Part shown: piece by piece, positions 41,958 through 55,979 of the stretch
How the letters are laid out: each line of letters opens with the position of its first letter
Numbering within the stretch: the first letter of the stretch is position 1
Source: Flavobacterium sp. 1
GTDB taxonomy: Bacteria > Bacteroidota > Bacteroidia > Flavobacteriales > Flavobacteriaceae
Direction of reading: 5' to 3'
Assembly: GCF_002797935.1 (NCBI RefSeq)
Contig: NZ_PGER01000001.1
Coordinates: 992,001-1,056,000 of the forward strand
Length of the DNA: 64,000 nt
Program-made: the position numbers and the translations under genes
The notes under the pieces: model-generated
Told to the model about the DNA's origin: nothing
What the model saw: only the letters and a program-made list of their open reading frames with translations
Database searches by the model: none

Positions 41958-42145
41958 CCGTTGGGCGCAATTTTTTTTCAACACATAGGAACATAGATTT
42001 TCTAAATTTAAAATTAGGCGTTTCACTTATTTAAAAAACACATAGTGCTATGTGAAAGAAATGTATTTCTTTTTTTGCGATCTTTTTATGCCTATAGATT
42101 CTATGTTTCTATGTGTTAAATAATTTTTTTATGAATTAGACCAAC
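41958..42145 (+). repeat. 185-base palindromic repeat, copy 1
   Basis: Starts CCGTTGGGCGCAATT, contains AACACATAGGAACATAGATTTT and its mirror ATTCTATGTTTCTATGTGTT, plus an inner hairpin CACATAGTGCTATGTG, and ends AATTAGACCAACATG. An inverted copy lies at 47208-47391. It occupies the divergent promoter region between the XRE gene and the nuclease gene. Confidence 0.75.
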
Positions 42146-42204
42146 ATGTTATTGATTAAAGTTAATAGAGGAGTTGCAGGAATAATATTCACGTTAGATA
42201 CTAT

Positions 42205-43569
42205 ATGAAAAAGAAGGAATACGCCATTGTAGATATAGAAACGACTGGAGGCAATGCCGTAGGAAGCCGTATTACAGAGATAGCCATAGTTATCCATGAC
42301 GGAACTAAGGTTATCGACCGCTGGGAAACCCTTGTGAATCCGCAGCAGGAAATACCGCTCCCTATTTTTGCGCTGACAGGAATTGATAATAATTTGGTTC
42401 GTAATGCTCCAATTTTTGACGAGGTTTCCGAAAAAATTCTGGAGATGCTTACCGACCGTATTTTTGTAGCGCATAATGTCAATTTCGATTATTCTTTTGT
42501 CCGCCATCAATTGGAAAAATCAGGTTTTAAATGGACTGCCAGAAAATTATGTACCGTTCGTGCTGCAAGAAAGATTAGACCTGGATTAGGTTCTTACAGT
42601 TTAGGAAACCTCTGCAGTTCATTAGACATAAATATAGAAAACCGTCACCGTGCCGGCGGTGATGCAGATGCGACCGCTATATTGTTTTCCAAATTACTGG
42701 AGTGGGACACGGAAGGCGAGATGGATAAAATGATTAAAAAAACGGCACAGGATCAGCGTTTGCCTCCCAATCTGCCTTCTCAGGATTTTGAGCAGCTGCC
42801 TGAAAAAATAGGGGTGTATTATTTTTACAATCAAATGAAAGAAGTAATCTATGTTGGTAAAGCCGTTAATTTAAAAAAGCGTGTTGCTTCTCATTTTAGC
42901 GGTCATAATGTGAATGCGCAAAGGCAGCATTTTTTAAAGGATATTTACGGAATTTCCTTTGAAGTCTGCGCTACCGAACTTATGGCGCTGCTGTTAGAAT
43001 GTGATGAGATTAAGAGGTTGTGGCCAATGCATAACAGAGCATTAAAACGTTTTGAATCTAAATACGGATTGTATGAATATGAAGCCCGAAACGGATATAA
43101 ATATCTGGCGGTTGGAAAACTGACTAAATTTCAAAAGTGTATTCAGGAATTCAACAGCCAATTTAGCGGAATAACTGTATTGCAGAATCTTGCTCAGCAG
43201 TTTAAAATTGATTACCGATTCTGTCAATACGGCATTTCGGCTACAGGAGATTTTTTTCAAAAAAAAGATGCAGCAAATCTGCCTGATGTAACAGATCACA
43301 ATAAGAAAATTGAAAAAGCCATTGACTTTTTGTTAGGCAATAGGACAAGTTTTGCAATCATAGACAAAGGAAATTCTATAGAAGAACAGAGCTGTATTTG
43401 GGTTGAGAATGGACACTTTTATGGAATGGGCTATATTCCGTCAGATGTTGGATTTAACGAACCTTCTGAGATAAAGGATTGCGTTACGCCTTACAGGAGC
43501 AATCAATACATGATGCATTTAATCCATGCTTATGCAGAGAAATATCCGGGAAAAGTAAAACGTTTCTAA
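42205..43569 (+). CDS. Exonuclease (DnaQ/epsilon-like) fused to GIY-YIG nuclease
   Basis: 454 residues. The N-terminal DEDDh exonuclease (about 1-170) has AIVDIETTGG, VAHNVNFDYSFV and the final HRAGGDADATAILF. The GIY-YIG domain (about 195-280) has GVYYFYNQMKEVIYVGKAVNLKKRVASHF, as in UvrC and Cho. Such fusions occur in several bacterial phyla and are thought to work in DNA repair; the original annotation as DNA polymerase III epsilon is not supported by the second domain. The remaining ~170 residues are unassigned. It is divergent from the S24-type regulator. Confidence 0.9.
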   Translation: MKKKEYAIVDIETTGGNAVGSRITEIAIVIHDGTKVIDRWETLVNPQQEIPLPIFALTGIDNNLVRNAPIFDEVSEKILEMLTDRIFVAHNVNFDYSFVRHQLEKSGFKWTARKLCTVRAARKIRPGLGSYSLGNLCSSLDINIENRHRAGGDADATAILFSKLLEWDTEGEMDKMIKKTAQDQRLPPNLPSQDFEQLPEKIGVYYFYNQMKEVIYVGKAVNLKKRVASHFSGHNVNAQRQHFLKDIYGISFEVCATELMALLLECDEIKRLWPMHNRALKRFESKYGLYEYEARNGYKYLAVGKLTKFQKCIQEFNSQFSGITVLQNLAQQFKIDYRFCQYGISATGDFFQKKDAANLPDVTDHNKKIEKAIDFLLGNRTSFAIIDKGNSIEEQSCIWVENGHFYGMGYIPSDVGFNEPSEIKDCVTPYRSNQYMMHLIHAYAEKYPGKVKRF

Positions 43570-43590
43570 CTTGAATCCGATTAGTATTTT

Positions 43591-43742
43591 TTGGAGCAGA
43601 AAGATTGGGCATTTTCAGGAAGTATCGTCCCGCTATCCGTTGCAATCTTGTTTGCCGAACCCCGGCAAACAAGGATTTTCACTACAAACAAAGTTCACTG
43701 AACTCCTATAAAAATAAAAGTATAGTGAAGTAATCGGGGCTA
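43591..43742 (+). repeat. Flavobacterial intergenic palindrome, copy C, with 45-base insert in the right arm
   Basis: Framework GGAGCAGAAAGATTGGGCATTTT...CGTCCCGCTATCCGTTGCAATCTTG, hairpin GTTTGCCG/CGGCAAAC, AAGGATTTTCACTACAA, insert, ATCGGGGCTA. The 45-base insert (about 43688-43732) is the same sequence as in copy B but sits in the opposite arm. Confidence 0.8.
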
Positions 43743-43791
43743 AAAGGAGATATTTTGCTTTTTTGAACACATTACAAAAAAAACAACATTT

Positions 43792-44403
43792 ATGATTCTC
43801 TTTGACGACACCGAAATCTTTACATCAGGTACAGCCGGCAAAAAAATATTTGACGTTCCTGATGCTGACTTAATGCTGATTGATAGTTTTTTTACAAAAG
43901 AAGAATCAGACAGTTATTATAACATTTTATTAAACAATACATCGTGGCGGGAGTACGACATGCCCATGTATGATAAAATAGTTACAGCTCCACGGATGGT
44001 TGCTTGGTATGATGATAGTGATGCCTCTACGGGTAAATTTGATTGGCCAAAGGAATTAAAGACTATTAAAACCAGAGTCGAAAATGAAACCAAAATAAAC
44101 TTCAATGCTGTTTTACTGAATTTATACAGAAACGGAAAGGACGGAGTTTCTTGGCATAGCGATAAAACCAGTAGCGAGAATAAAGATATGAATATTGCAT
44201 CGGTGACATTTGGAGAAACCCGTATGTTCCGGCTGCGCCATAAACTTTTGAAACATCTTCCGCAGCTAGAGATTCCTTTGCATCATGGTACATTCTTATT
44301 AATGGCAGGAAAAACGAATAGCTTCTGGGAACATCAAGTGCCAAAAACCGCAAGAGATGTGCTCCCGCGGATTAATCTCACTTTTAGGCAGGTGAGAATA
44401 TAA
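43792..44403 (+). CDS. alkB: AlkB-type Fe(II)/2-oxoglutarate DNA dealkylase
   Basis: 203 residues. Iron ligands H122 and D124 (VSWHSDKTSS) and H181 (FWEHQVPKT), and the 2-oxoglutarate arginine R193 in LPRINLTFR are all present; NLYRNGKDGVSWHSD and ASVTFGETRMFRLRHK are classic AlkB/ALKBH2-like motifs. The enzyme removes 1-methyladenine and 3-methylcytosine lesions by oxidation. It follows the exonuclease-GIY-YIG gene in the same direction, about 220 bases on, with a repeat between them, so this is a small DNA-repair neighbourhood. Confidence 0.92.
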   Translation: MILFDDTEIFTSGTAGKKIFDVPDADLMLIDSFFTKEESDSYYNILLNNTSWREYDMPMYDKIVTAPRMVAWYDDSDASTGKFDWPKELKTIKTRVENETKINFNAVLLNLYRNGKDGVSWHSDKTSSENKDMNIASVTFGETRMFRLRHKLLKHLPQLEIPLHHGTFLLMAGKTNSFWEHQVPKTARDVLPRINLTFRQVRI

Positions 44404-44495
44404 AGCAGGTAAATACTAATATCATGCCTTTGCAAATTTTGCAGTTTTTTTAATGCTGAAAGATTAAAAAGATTCAACTAGAGACTTATTACTTT

Positions 44496-46076
44496 CTAGA
44501 GATACCGAAGCTTTTCTTCTTCAATATCTAAATAATGCATCTGCCGTCGTATTATTGATTCGTCAAGATTTTGATCTTCTCTGTTTTTATTGATGAGCCA
44601 ATGCCTTTGCTGATGCAATAAATCCAGATAAATAACTTTTAAATCCTCTCCAATTGATTCGTCATCGATTCCATTACGGTGCTGTTCCCATTTCAGAATA
44701 AGATGCTGTAATGAAGCATTACTTTCTACTTGATCGCTATAATTCGTTTTTAAGTAATGTGTTGCAAATTCGGCTAATTCCTGTCGTATGTTATTATACA
44801 TTTCAGTACGTGACAAAGTATCGTCATCATTATTAGTTAGAATTTTTTTGATAAAATAAGGCAGCGTTAATCCTTGAATTAATAATGTCAAAAGAATAAC
44901 AATGAAAGTGATAAACAGGATGAGATTACGCTGCGGAAATCCGTTGCCATTATTGAGATAAACCGGTATAGATAATGCAGCTGCCAATGAGACAACACCG
45001 CGCATTCCGGTCCAGCCAAGTATAAAGGAGACTTTGTATCCGGGATTTCTACTGTCTGCTACTTTGATGAAATTACGGGCAATGAGCGTAACAATTACAG
45101 CACCATAAGAAGACAGAATCCGGCTGACAATCAAAACAAACGTAATCAGCACGCCGTATCCAACTGCAGCTGTAACACTAATATTTGCTTCTTCGAGTCC
45201 TTTAGTAATTTGAGGCAGATCTAACCCAATCAGCATAAAAACAAATCCGTTTAGTATAAAGCAAAAGCTTTCCCAGACGTTTACTCCCCGAAGACGGGAT
45301 CTGCTGTTAAGAAAACGATGTCTGTTATTAGACAGAAGCAAACCGCCGCTCACAACTGCCAATACACCGGAACAGTGAACCTCTTCGGCAGTGAGATAGA
45401 TAATGTATGGAGTCAGTAATGTCAGCACACTGTCTGCATTCACATCAGTCGGCAGGTATTTATGGGCTTTCATAAAAATCCATCCAATGAGTAAACCAAT
45501 TGACACACCGCCAATAATCATCCAGCTGAAACTCGTCGCAGCTTTGTAAAATATAAACTGCTCGGTTGCCACGGCGATCATCGCAAATCTAAAAGTAATT
45601 AAAGATGAAGCATCGTTCAATAGACTTTCTCCTTCTAAAATGGACGAAATGGTTTTGGGTACTTTAACGAATTTCAAAATCGCTCCGGCACTTACAGCAT
45701 CTGGCGGTGATACAATGCCGCCTAACACAAATCCTAATGCCAATGAAAAACCAGGAATAACATAATTAGCAACTATTGCTACAGAAAGTGCAGATACAAA
45801 AACGACTACAAAGGCAAAACTTGTTATAATCCTCCGCCAGCGCCATAATTCTTTCCACGAAACCGTCCATGCGGCTTCATAGAGCAGCGGAGGAAGGAAA
45901 ATAAAAAATATTAGATCGGGTTCAATGTTTATAACCGGTATGCCGGGAATAAAGCTTATGACCAAACCTGCTAGAACTAATAGTATTGGGTAAGCAACTT
46001 TTATTTTATTAGCCAGCATAATCAGCAATAAAATAACGAGCAATATACCAAGATAAAAAGGGAAATTTTCAAGCAT
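44496..46076 (-). CDS. Na+/H+ antiporter, CPA1 (NhaP/NhaG-like) family
   Basis: 526 residues. About twelve hydrophobic helices (residues 1-410), then a ~110-residue cytoplasmic tail rich in charged helices. Characteristic stretches are FLPPLLYEAAWTVSWKEL, LGGIVSPPDAVSAGAILKFVKVPKTISSILEGESLLNDASSLITFR (the DA pair in PPDA and the LLNDASS segment carry ion-binding acidic residues), and GWTGMRGVVSLAAALSIP. It exchanges Na+ (or Li+) for H+ across the inner membrane. No partner gene is adjacent. Confidence 0.93.
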   Translation of the reverse strand: MLENFPFYLGILLVILLLIMLANKIKVAYPILLVLAGLVISFIPGIPVINIEPDLIFFIFLPPLLYEAAWTVSWKELWRWRRIITSFAFVVVFVSALSVAIVANYVIPGFSLALGFVLGGIVSPPDAVSAGAILKFVKVPKTISSILEGESLLNDASSLITFRFAMIAVATEQFIFYKAATSFSWMIIGGVSIGLLIGWIFMKAHKYLPTDVNADSVLTLLTPYIIYLTAEEVHCSGVLAVVSGGLLLSNNRHRFLNSRSRLRGVNVWESFCFILNGFVFMLIGLDLPQITKGLEEANISVTAAVGYGVLITFVLIVSRILSSYGAVIVTLIARNFIKVADSRNPGYKVSFILGWTGMRGVVSLAAALSIPVYLNNGNGFPQRNLILFITFIVILLTLLIQGLTLPYFIKKILTNNDDDTLSRTEMYNNIRQELAEFATHYLKTNYSDQVESNASLQHLILKWEQHRNGIDDESIGEDLKVIYLDLLHQQRHWLINKNREDQNLDESIIRRQMHYLDIEEEKLRYL

Positions 46077-46167
46077 TTGTTTGGTTTTTAAGAACAGTTT
46101 CTAGTTTAGGCTTCGGTATTTGATTAAAGTGCTGCAGCTATTTAAAGACCAGTTCAATGCTATTTCT

Positions 46168-47064
46168 TTAATTCAAAATTCTATATTCATTAGGTGTACT
46201 GCCAACATGCTGTTTGAAAAAACGAGTGAAATGCTGCGGATATTTAAACCCTAATTCATAAGCTACTTCATTAATAGTTTTTGAAGAATCAAATATTTTG
46301 TTTTTGGCTGCATCAATAATTTTATTTTGAATGTATTCCTGAGCCGATTTTCCCGTTTCTTTTTTAATTAAGTCCCCAAAATAATTTGGAGATAAATTAA
46401 GTTCTCCAGCATAATAGGCAACAGAAGGCAGTCCTATGATATTAGGCTTGTCAGAAGAAAAATAACTGTTTAGCAATTCCTCAAATTTTTCAACAATTCC
46501 TTTGTTGGTAGTATCTCTGGTAATAAATTGGCGGTCATAAAATCTTTCGCAATAATTCAAAAACAGCTCAATATTTGAAGTAATAAGTTTTTTGCTATGC
46601 TTATCAATAGATTGCTTTAATTCAGTTTCAATTTTAGAAAAGCAGTCGAAAACAAGCTGTTTTTCTTTTTCTGACAAATGCAGTGCTTCACTGGTGTTAT
46701 AACTGAAAAAATTGTATTCATTAATATTTTTTGCTAGCGATGTACCGCGAATTAAATCAGGGTGAAAGATCAATCCATGTCCTGCTGGCTGATAGTAGTC
46801 GGTTTTGTTTTCAACATCAATTGTCTGACCAGGTGAAATAAACACTAATGTTCCTTCCTGATAATCGTAATAATTACGGCCGTATTTTAAATCACCGCAA
46901 TTCACTTGCTTTAAAAATATACAGTAAAGTCCAAAGTTCATTTTACAACCGGTTCTTTCCTTTGCTTTTGAAAAATCAATAACACTAACTAATGGGTGTA
47001 ATGTTTCATGATTGTTGAAAGTATTGTATTCACTAATGGTTTCAAAGTTAAATACCTTATCCAT
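46168..47064 (-). CDS. AraC family transcriptional regulator
   Basis: 298 residues. An N-terminal cupin-like effector domain (about 1-185) precedes the double helix-turn-helix (about 205-298: GELNLSPNYFGDLIKKETGKSAQEYIQNKIIDAAKNKIFDSSKTINEVAYELGFKYPQHFTRFFKQHVGSTPNEYR). Regulators of this type commonly control adjacent aldo/keto reductase or related genes. The aldo/keto reductase cluster starts 1.4 kb away in the opposite direction, but a repeat and an IS1595 element now lie between. Confidence 0.92.
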   Translation of the reverse strand: MDKVFNFETISEYNTFNNHETLHPLVSVIDFSKAKERTGCKMNFGLYCIFLKQVNCGDLKYGRNYYDYQEGTLVFISPGQTIDVENKTDYYQPAGHGLIFHPDLIRGTSLAKNINEYNFFSYNTSEALHLSEKEKQLVFDCFSKIETELKQSIDKHSKKLITSNIELFLNYCERFYDRQFITRDTTNKGIVEKFEELLNSYFSSDKPNIIGLPSVAYYAGELNLSPNYFGDLIKKETGKSAQEYIQNKIIDAAKNKIFDSSKTINEVAYELGFKYPQHFTRFFKQHVGSTPNEYRILN

Positions 47065-47207
47065 GTCTTTATTGTTTGTTAAACAAATTTAGGTATTTAA
47101 GTATAGGTATAACAGTAATTTGTTATTAATCAGTAATCTTGGTAGGAGATTCAGTAATCCGTATACCAATGCCGTCGTATTTTGTTTGGAAATTTGTATT
47201 AACCAGT

Positions 47208-47391
47208 TGGGTGTAATTCATAAAATTTTCATTTAACACATAGAAACATAGATTTTACTTTAAAAAAGAGTGCAAAAAAGAAATACATTTCTTTCACATA
47301 GTGAGCTATGTGTCTTTTAAAAAAGTGAAACGCCTATTTTTGAGCTTATAAAATCTATGTTTCTATGTGTTGAAAATAATTACGCCAACGG
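47208..47391 (-). repeat. 185-base palindromic repeat, copy 2 (inverted)
   Basis: Reverse orientation relative to the copy at 41958. Contains AACACATAGAAACATAGATTTT and AAAATCTATGTTTCTATGTGTT, an inner CACATAGTGAGCTATGTG hairpin and matching ends (CCGTTGGCGTAATT read on the minus strand; AATTACACCCAACTGG at the other). No gene inside. Confidence 0.75.
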
Positions 47392-47407
47392 GTTTGTATT
47401 AATAAAA

Positions 47408-49339
<1,932 letters not shown>

Positions 49340-49363
49340 ATCATAAAATAAAAATATTCCAAA

Positions 49364-50509
<1,146 letters not shown>

Positions 50510-50518
50510 TTTTAATGA

Positions 50519-51513
<995 letters not shown>

Positions 51514-51514
<1 letters not shown>

Positions 51515-51561
51515 AAAAGAGAGGAATCATAAAAAATTGTTTTTATGATTCCTCTCTTTTT
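51514..51561. terminator. Bidirectional rho-independent terminator
   Basis: AAAAAGAGAGGAATCATAAAAA, a 4-base loop, then the exact complement ending TTTTT. It sits between the convergent aldo/keto reductase and GH2 genes and can serve both strands. Confidence 0.93.
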
Positions 51562-51620
51562 AAATTTTTTGCAATCTGCTTAAAATTTTAGCTGATTGAG
51601 ATTGATGCAGTACATCGGAT

Positions 51621-54032
51621 TTATTTATTTGATGATGTTTTGATTGTTATACTGGATCCAGTTAGACCGGATGAGCTGGCTTTTAGGGTAATGGCACCTG
51701 TTTTATGAGTGCTTTTAATAACAACCTGTGCACGTCCATTCCATGCTTTACAAGTATTCCCAGCATATTGATCGATATCTTTTATGTTTGCATTTCCCAC
51801 ACCGGCAATAGTTCCTTCGCCCTGTATATCAAACTGCAGTTTATTTGCAGCATTGGGTACAGTATTTCCGTTTTTATCAATTACTTCAACGGTTAAATAG
51901 GATAAATCCTGACCATTTGCCATTATGGTTTTACGGTCAGCAGTAAGTTTAATTGTAACTGGATTATCAGCTGTTTTCAGTGTTTTGAATTCCACTTCCT
52001 TATCATTAATTACACCGGCAGCTCTCAATACCCCTGAGGAGTAAGGCACTGCAAATTTAGCCTTAAACTGCTGTTCTTGGCTTGTTTTTTCTTGACCAAT
52101 GAGTTTGTCATTTAAATACAGTCTGACTTCAGGATATTTGGAATACACTTCTACTTCAATGTTTTTATGTTCAAAACCAGACCAGTTCCAGCTTTCCCAT
52201 GTGGGCCAGACTGACCACATTGTCTCTTTGATCTCCAAATTTTCTACATTCGGTTCACGAACTGCCATGTACAATTTTTCATTTTCGTTGTACAGCATGC
52301 TTCTATAATGTGATATCGGTTTTCTCCATCCGGTTAAATCAACATCACCGCAATAAGCACCATGCCAAGGGAACAATTCACCTTCCCAGTGTTCGCCTGT
52401 TTTTTCACCATTATAAAACCAGCGCCCAATGCCGGACTCGCCTAAATAATCCAAAGCTGTCCATACAAAATCGCCAATGATATAATTGTTTTGCTGTACC
52501 AGTTTCCAGTTCTCGAAGGCGTCTCTTGGATAGGATTCTGTTTGTACAATAACTCGCGAAGGAACTCTGGCATGATCCGATGGAGCACGCTGCAGCTGAT
52601 AATTATAACCGCCAATATCCTGAGCAGCAAATAAAGGGTCGAATATTTCCCAATCCTTATCCCAAGTGGTCATAGCAGAAGTTATAGGGCGGGTAGTATC
52701 TATTTTTCGGATACATGCTGCCATCATCTTAGCAGTCAGGACTGCATCTGGACTTTTTCTTTCAATTATTTCATTTCCTATGCTCCACATAATAATGGAG
52801 GGATGGTTACGGTCTCTTAGTATCATTGATTCCAGATCACGCTGCCACCAGTCATTAAAAATTGATGCATAGTCATGTGTTGTTTTGCTTTCTTTCCATC
52901 CGTCAAATGACTCATCTATTATTAATATGCCTAATCTGTCGCAGGCATTCAAAAAAGCTTCAGAAGGAGGGTTATGAGAAGTTCTTATTGCATTGAATCC
53001 TGCCGATTTCATCATTTCTGCTTTTCTTTCTTCGGCTCTGTCATAAGCGACAGCACCTAAGATTCCATTATCGTGATGTACGCAGCCTCCGTTAAGTTTC
53101 ATAGTTTTGCCATTGAGCTGAAAACCATTCTCAACAGTAAATTTTATTGAGCGTATTCCAAAGGTTGCAGCTGTCTGGTCAATTATTTTATTTTCTTTCA
53201 GAATTTGTATCTGAGCCTGATATAAATGCGGTTTGTGTAAATCCCAAAGCTGCGGTTTTGAAACCACAATCATTTGTTCAACTTCTTTTTCACCTCCGGC
53301 TGCAAGATCAATTTTTAATTCAGCATTTCCAGATTTTCGGGTTTTATCATCAAATAACTGTGTGTTAAGTGTTAACTGCTGTGCGGTATTGGATTCATTC
53401 TTAATTTTTACTTTTACTGCTACTGTTGCTTTTTCGGCAGTTATTTCTGGAGTGCTGATTCCAATTCCTTGATGTGCAATGTGCAGTTCATCTGTAACTG
53501 TCAGCCAGACATGGCGGTAGATTCCTGAGCCGCTATACCATCGGCAATTTTGCTGCTGCGAATTATCAACTTTGACCGAAATAATATTTTCTTTAGAAAA
53601 ATCCAAATAGGGAGTAAGGTCATAAAGGAAAGAGGAGTAACCATAAGGATATATGCCAAGTGATTTTCCATTGATAAAAACCTCCGAATTCATATACACA
53701 CCTTCAAAGTATATCGAAACCTGTTTTCCTTTTAACGAAGAAGGAATGTTGAATGTCTTGCGGTACCAGCCAATTCCCGCCGGAAAGTAACCACCGGCAC
53801 CGCGGGTTGGATTGTCGCTGCTTATTTTTCCCTCAATGCTCCAATCATGAGGCAAATCCAGTGAACGCCAAGTTTTATCATCAAAATTCAGGTTTTTTGC
53901 CTGTGGCATATCGCCTAATGAAAATTTCCAATTGTCATCAAAAAGTAATTTTCGCTGCTTGTTTTCCTGTGCTGTAAGATTGAAAGAAAAATAAAGAAGC
54001 AGGATTGATAAGAATTTTAAAGTAGTCGGCAT
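51621..54032 (-). CDS. Secreted GH2 beta-galactosidase-like enzyme
   Basis: 803 residues. A signal peptide (TLKFLSILLLYFSFNLTAQE) is followed by the GH2 sugar-binding domain (LPHDWSIEGKI...GGYFPAGIGWYRKTFNIPSSLKGKQVSIYFEGVYMNSEVFINGKSLGIYPYGYSSF), an Ig-like domain, and the TIM barrel (KLNGGCVHHDNGILGAVAYDRAEERKAEMMKSAGFNAIRTSHNPPSEAFLNACDRLG). The acid/base Glu is in MWSIGNEII (about residue 421) and the nucleophile in VIVQTESYPRDA (about 499). The C-terminal ~200 residues contain DUF4982-like and bacterial Ig-like domains (LTVEVIDKNGNTVPNA). These enzymes remove beta-galactosyl or related units from plant or algal glycans. The nearby SusC/SusD pair fits a polysaccharide utilisation locus. 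Confidence 0.92.
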   Translation of the reverse strand: MPTTLKFLSILLLYFSFNLTAQENKQRKLLFDDNWKFSLGDMPQAKNLNFDDKTWRSLDLPHDWSIEGKISSDNPTRGAGGYFPAGIGWYRKTFNIPSSLKGKQVSIYFEGVYMNSEVFINGKSLGIYPYGYSSFLYDLTPYLDFSKENIISVKVDNSQQQNCRWYSGSGIYRHVWLTVTDELHIAHQGIGISTPEITAEKATVAVKVKIKNESNTAQQLTLNTQLFDDKTRKSGNAELKIDLAAGGEKEVEQMIVVSKPQLWDLHKPHLYQAQIQILKENKIIDQTAATFGIRSIKFTVENGFQLNGKTMKLNGGCVHHDNGILGAVAYDRAEERKAEMMKSAGFNAIRTSHNPPSEAFLNACDRLGILIIDESFDGWKESKTTHDYASIFNDWWQRDLESMILRDRNHPSIIMWSIGNEIIERKSPDAVLTAKMMAACIRKIDTTRPITSAMTTWDKDWEIFDPLFAAQDIGGYNYQLQRAPSDHARVPSRVIVQTESYPRDAFENWKLVQQNNYIIGDFVWTALDYLGESGIGRWFYNGEKTGEHWEGELFPWHGAYCGDVDLTGWRKPISHYRSMLYNENEKLYMAVREPNVENLEIKETMWSVWPTWESWNWSGFEHKNIEVEVYSKYPEVRLYLNDKLIGQEKTSQEQQFKAKFAVPYSSGVLRAAGVINDKEVEFKTLKTADNPVTIKLTADRKTIMANGQDLSYLTVEVIDKNGNTVPNAANKLQFDIQGEGTIAGVGNANIKDIDQYAGNTCKAWNGRAQVVIKSTHKTGAITLKASSSGLTGSSITIKTSSNK

Positions 54033-54133
54033 TTGACAAAGTTAGGATTGTTGAACTAAGTTTTTTATCTCAAAATATTAAGTGTCAAATATACACTTTT
54101 AAAATAAAACAAGATAATTTTTTAAAGACAATC

Positions 54134-55979
<1,846 letters not shown>

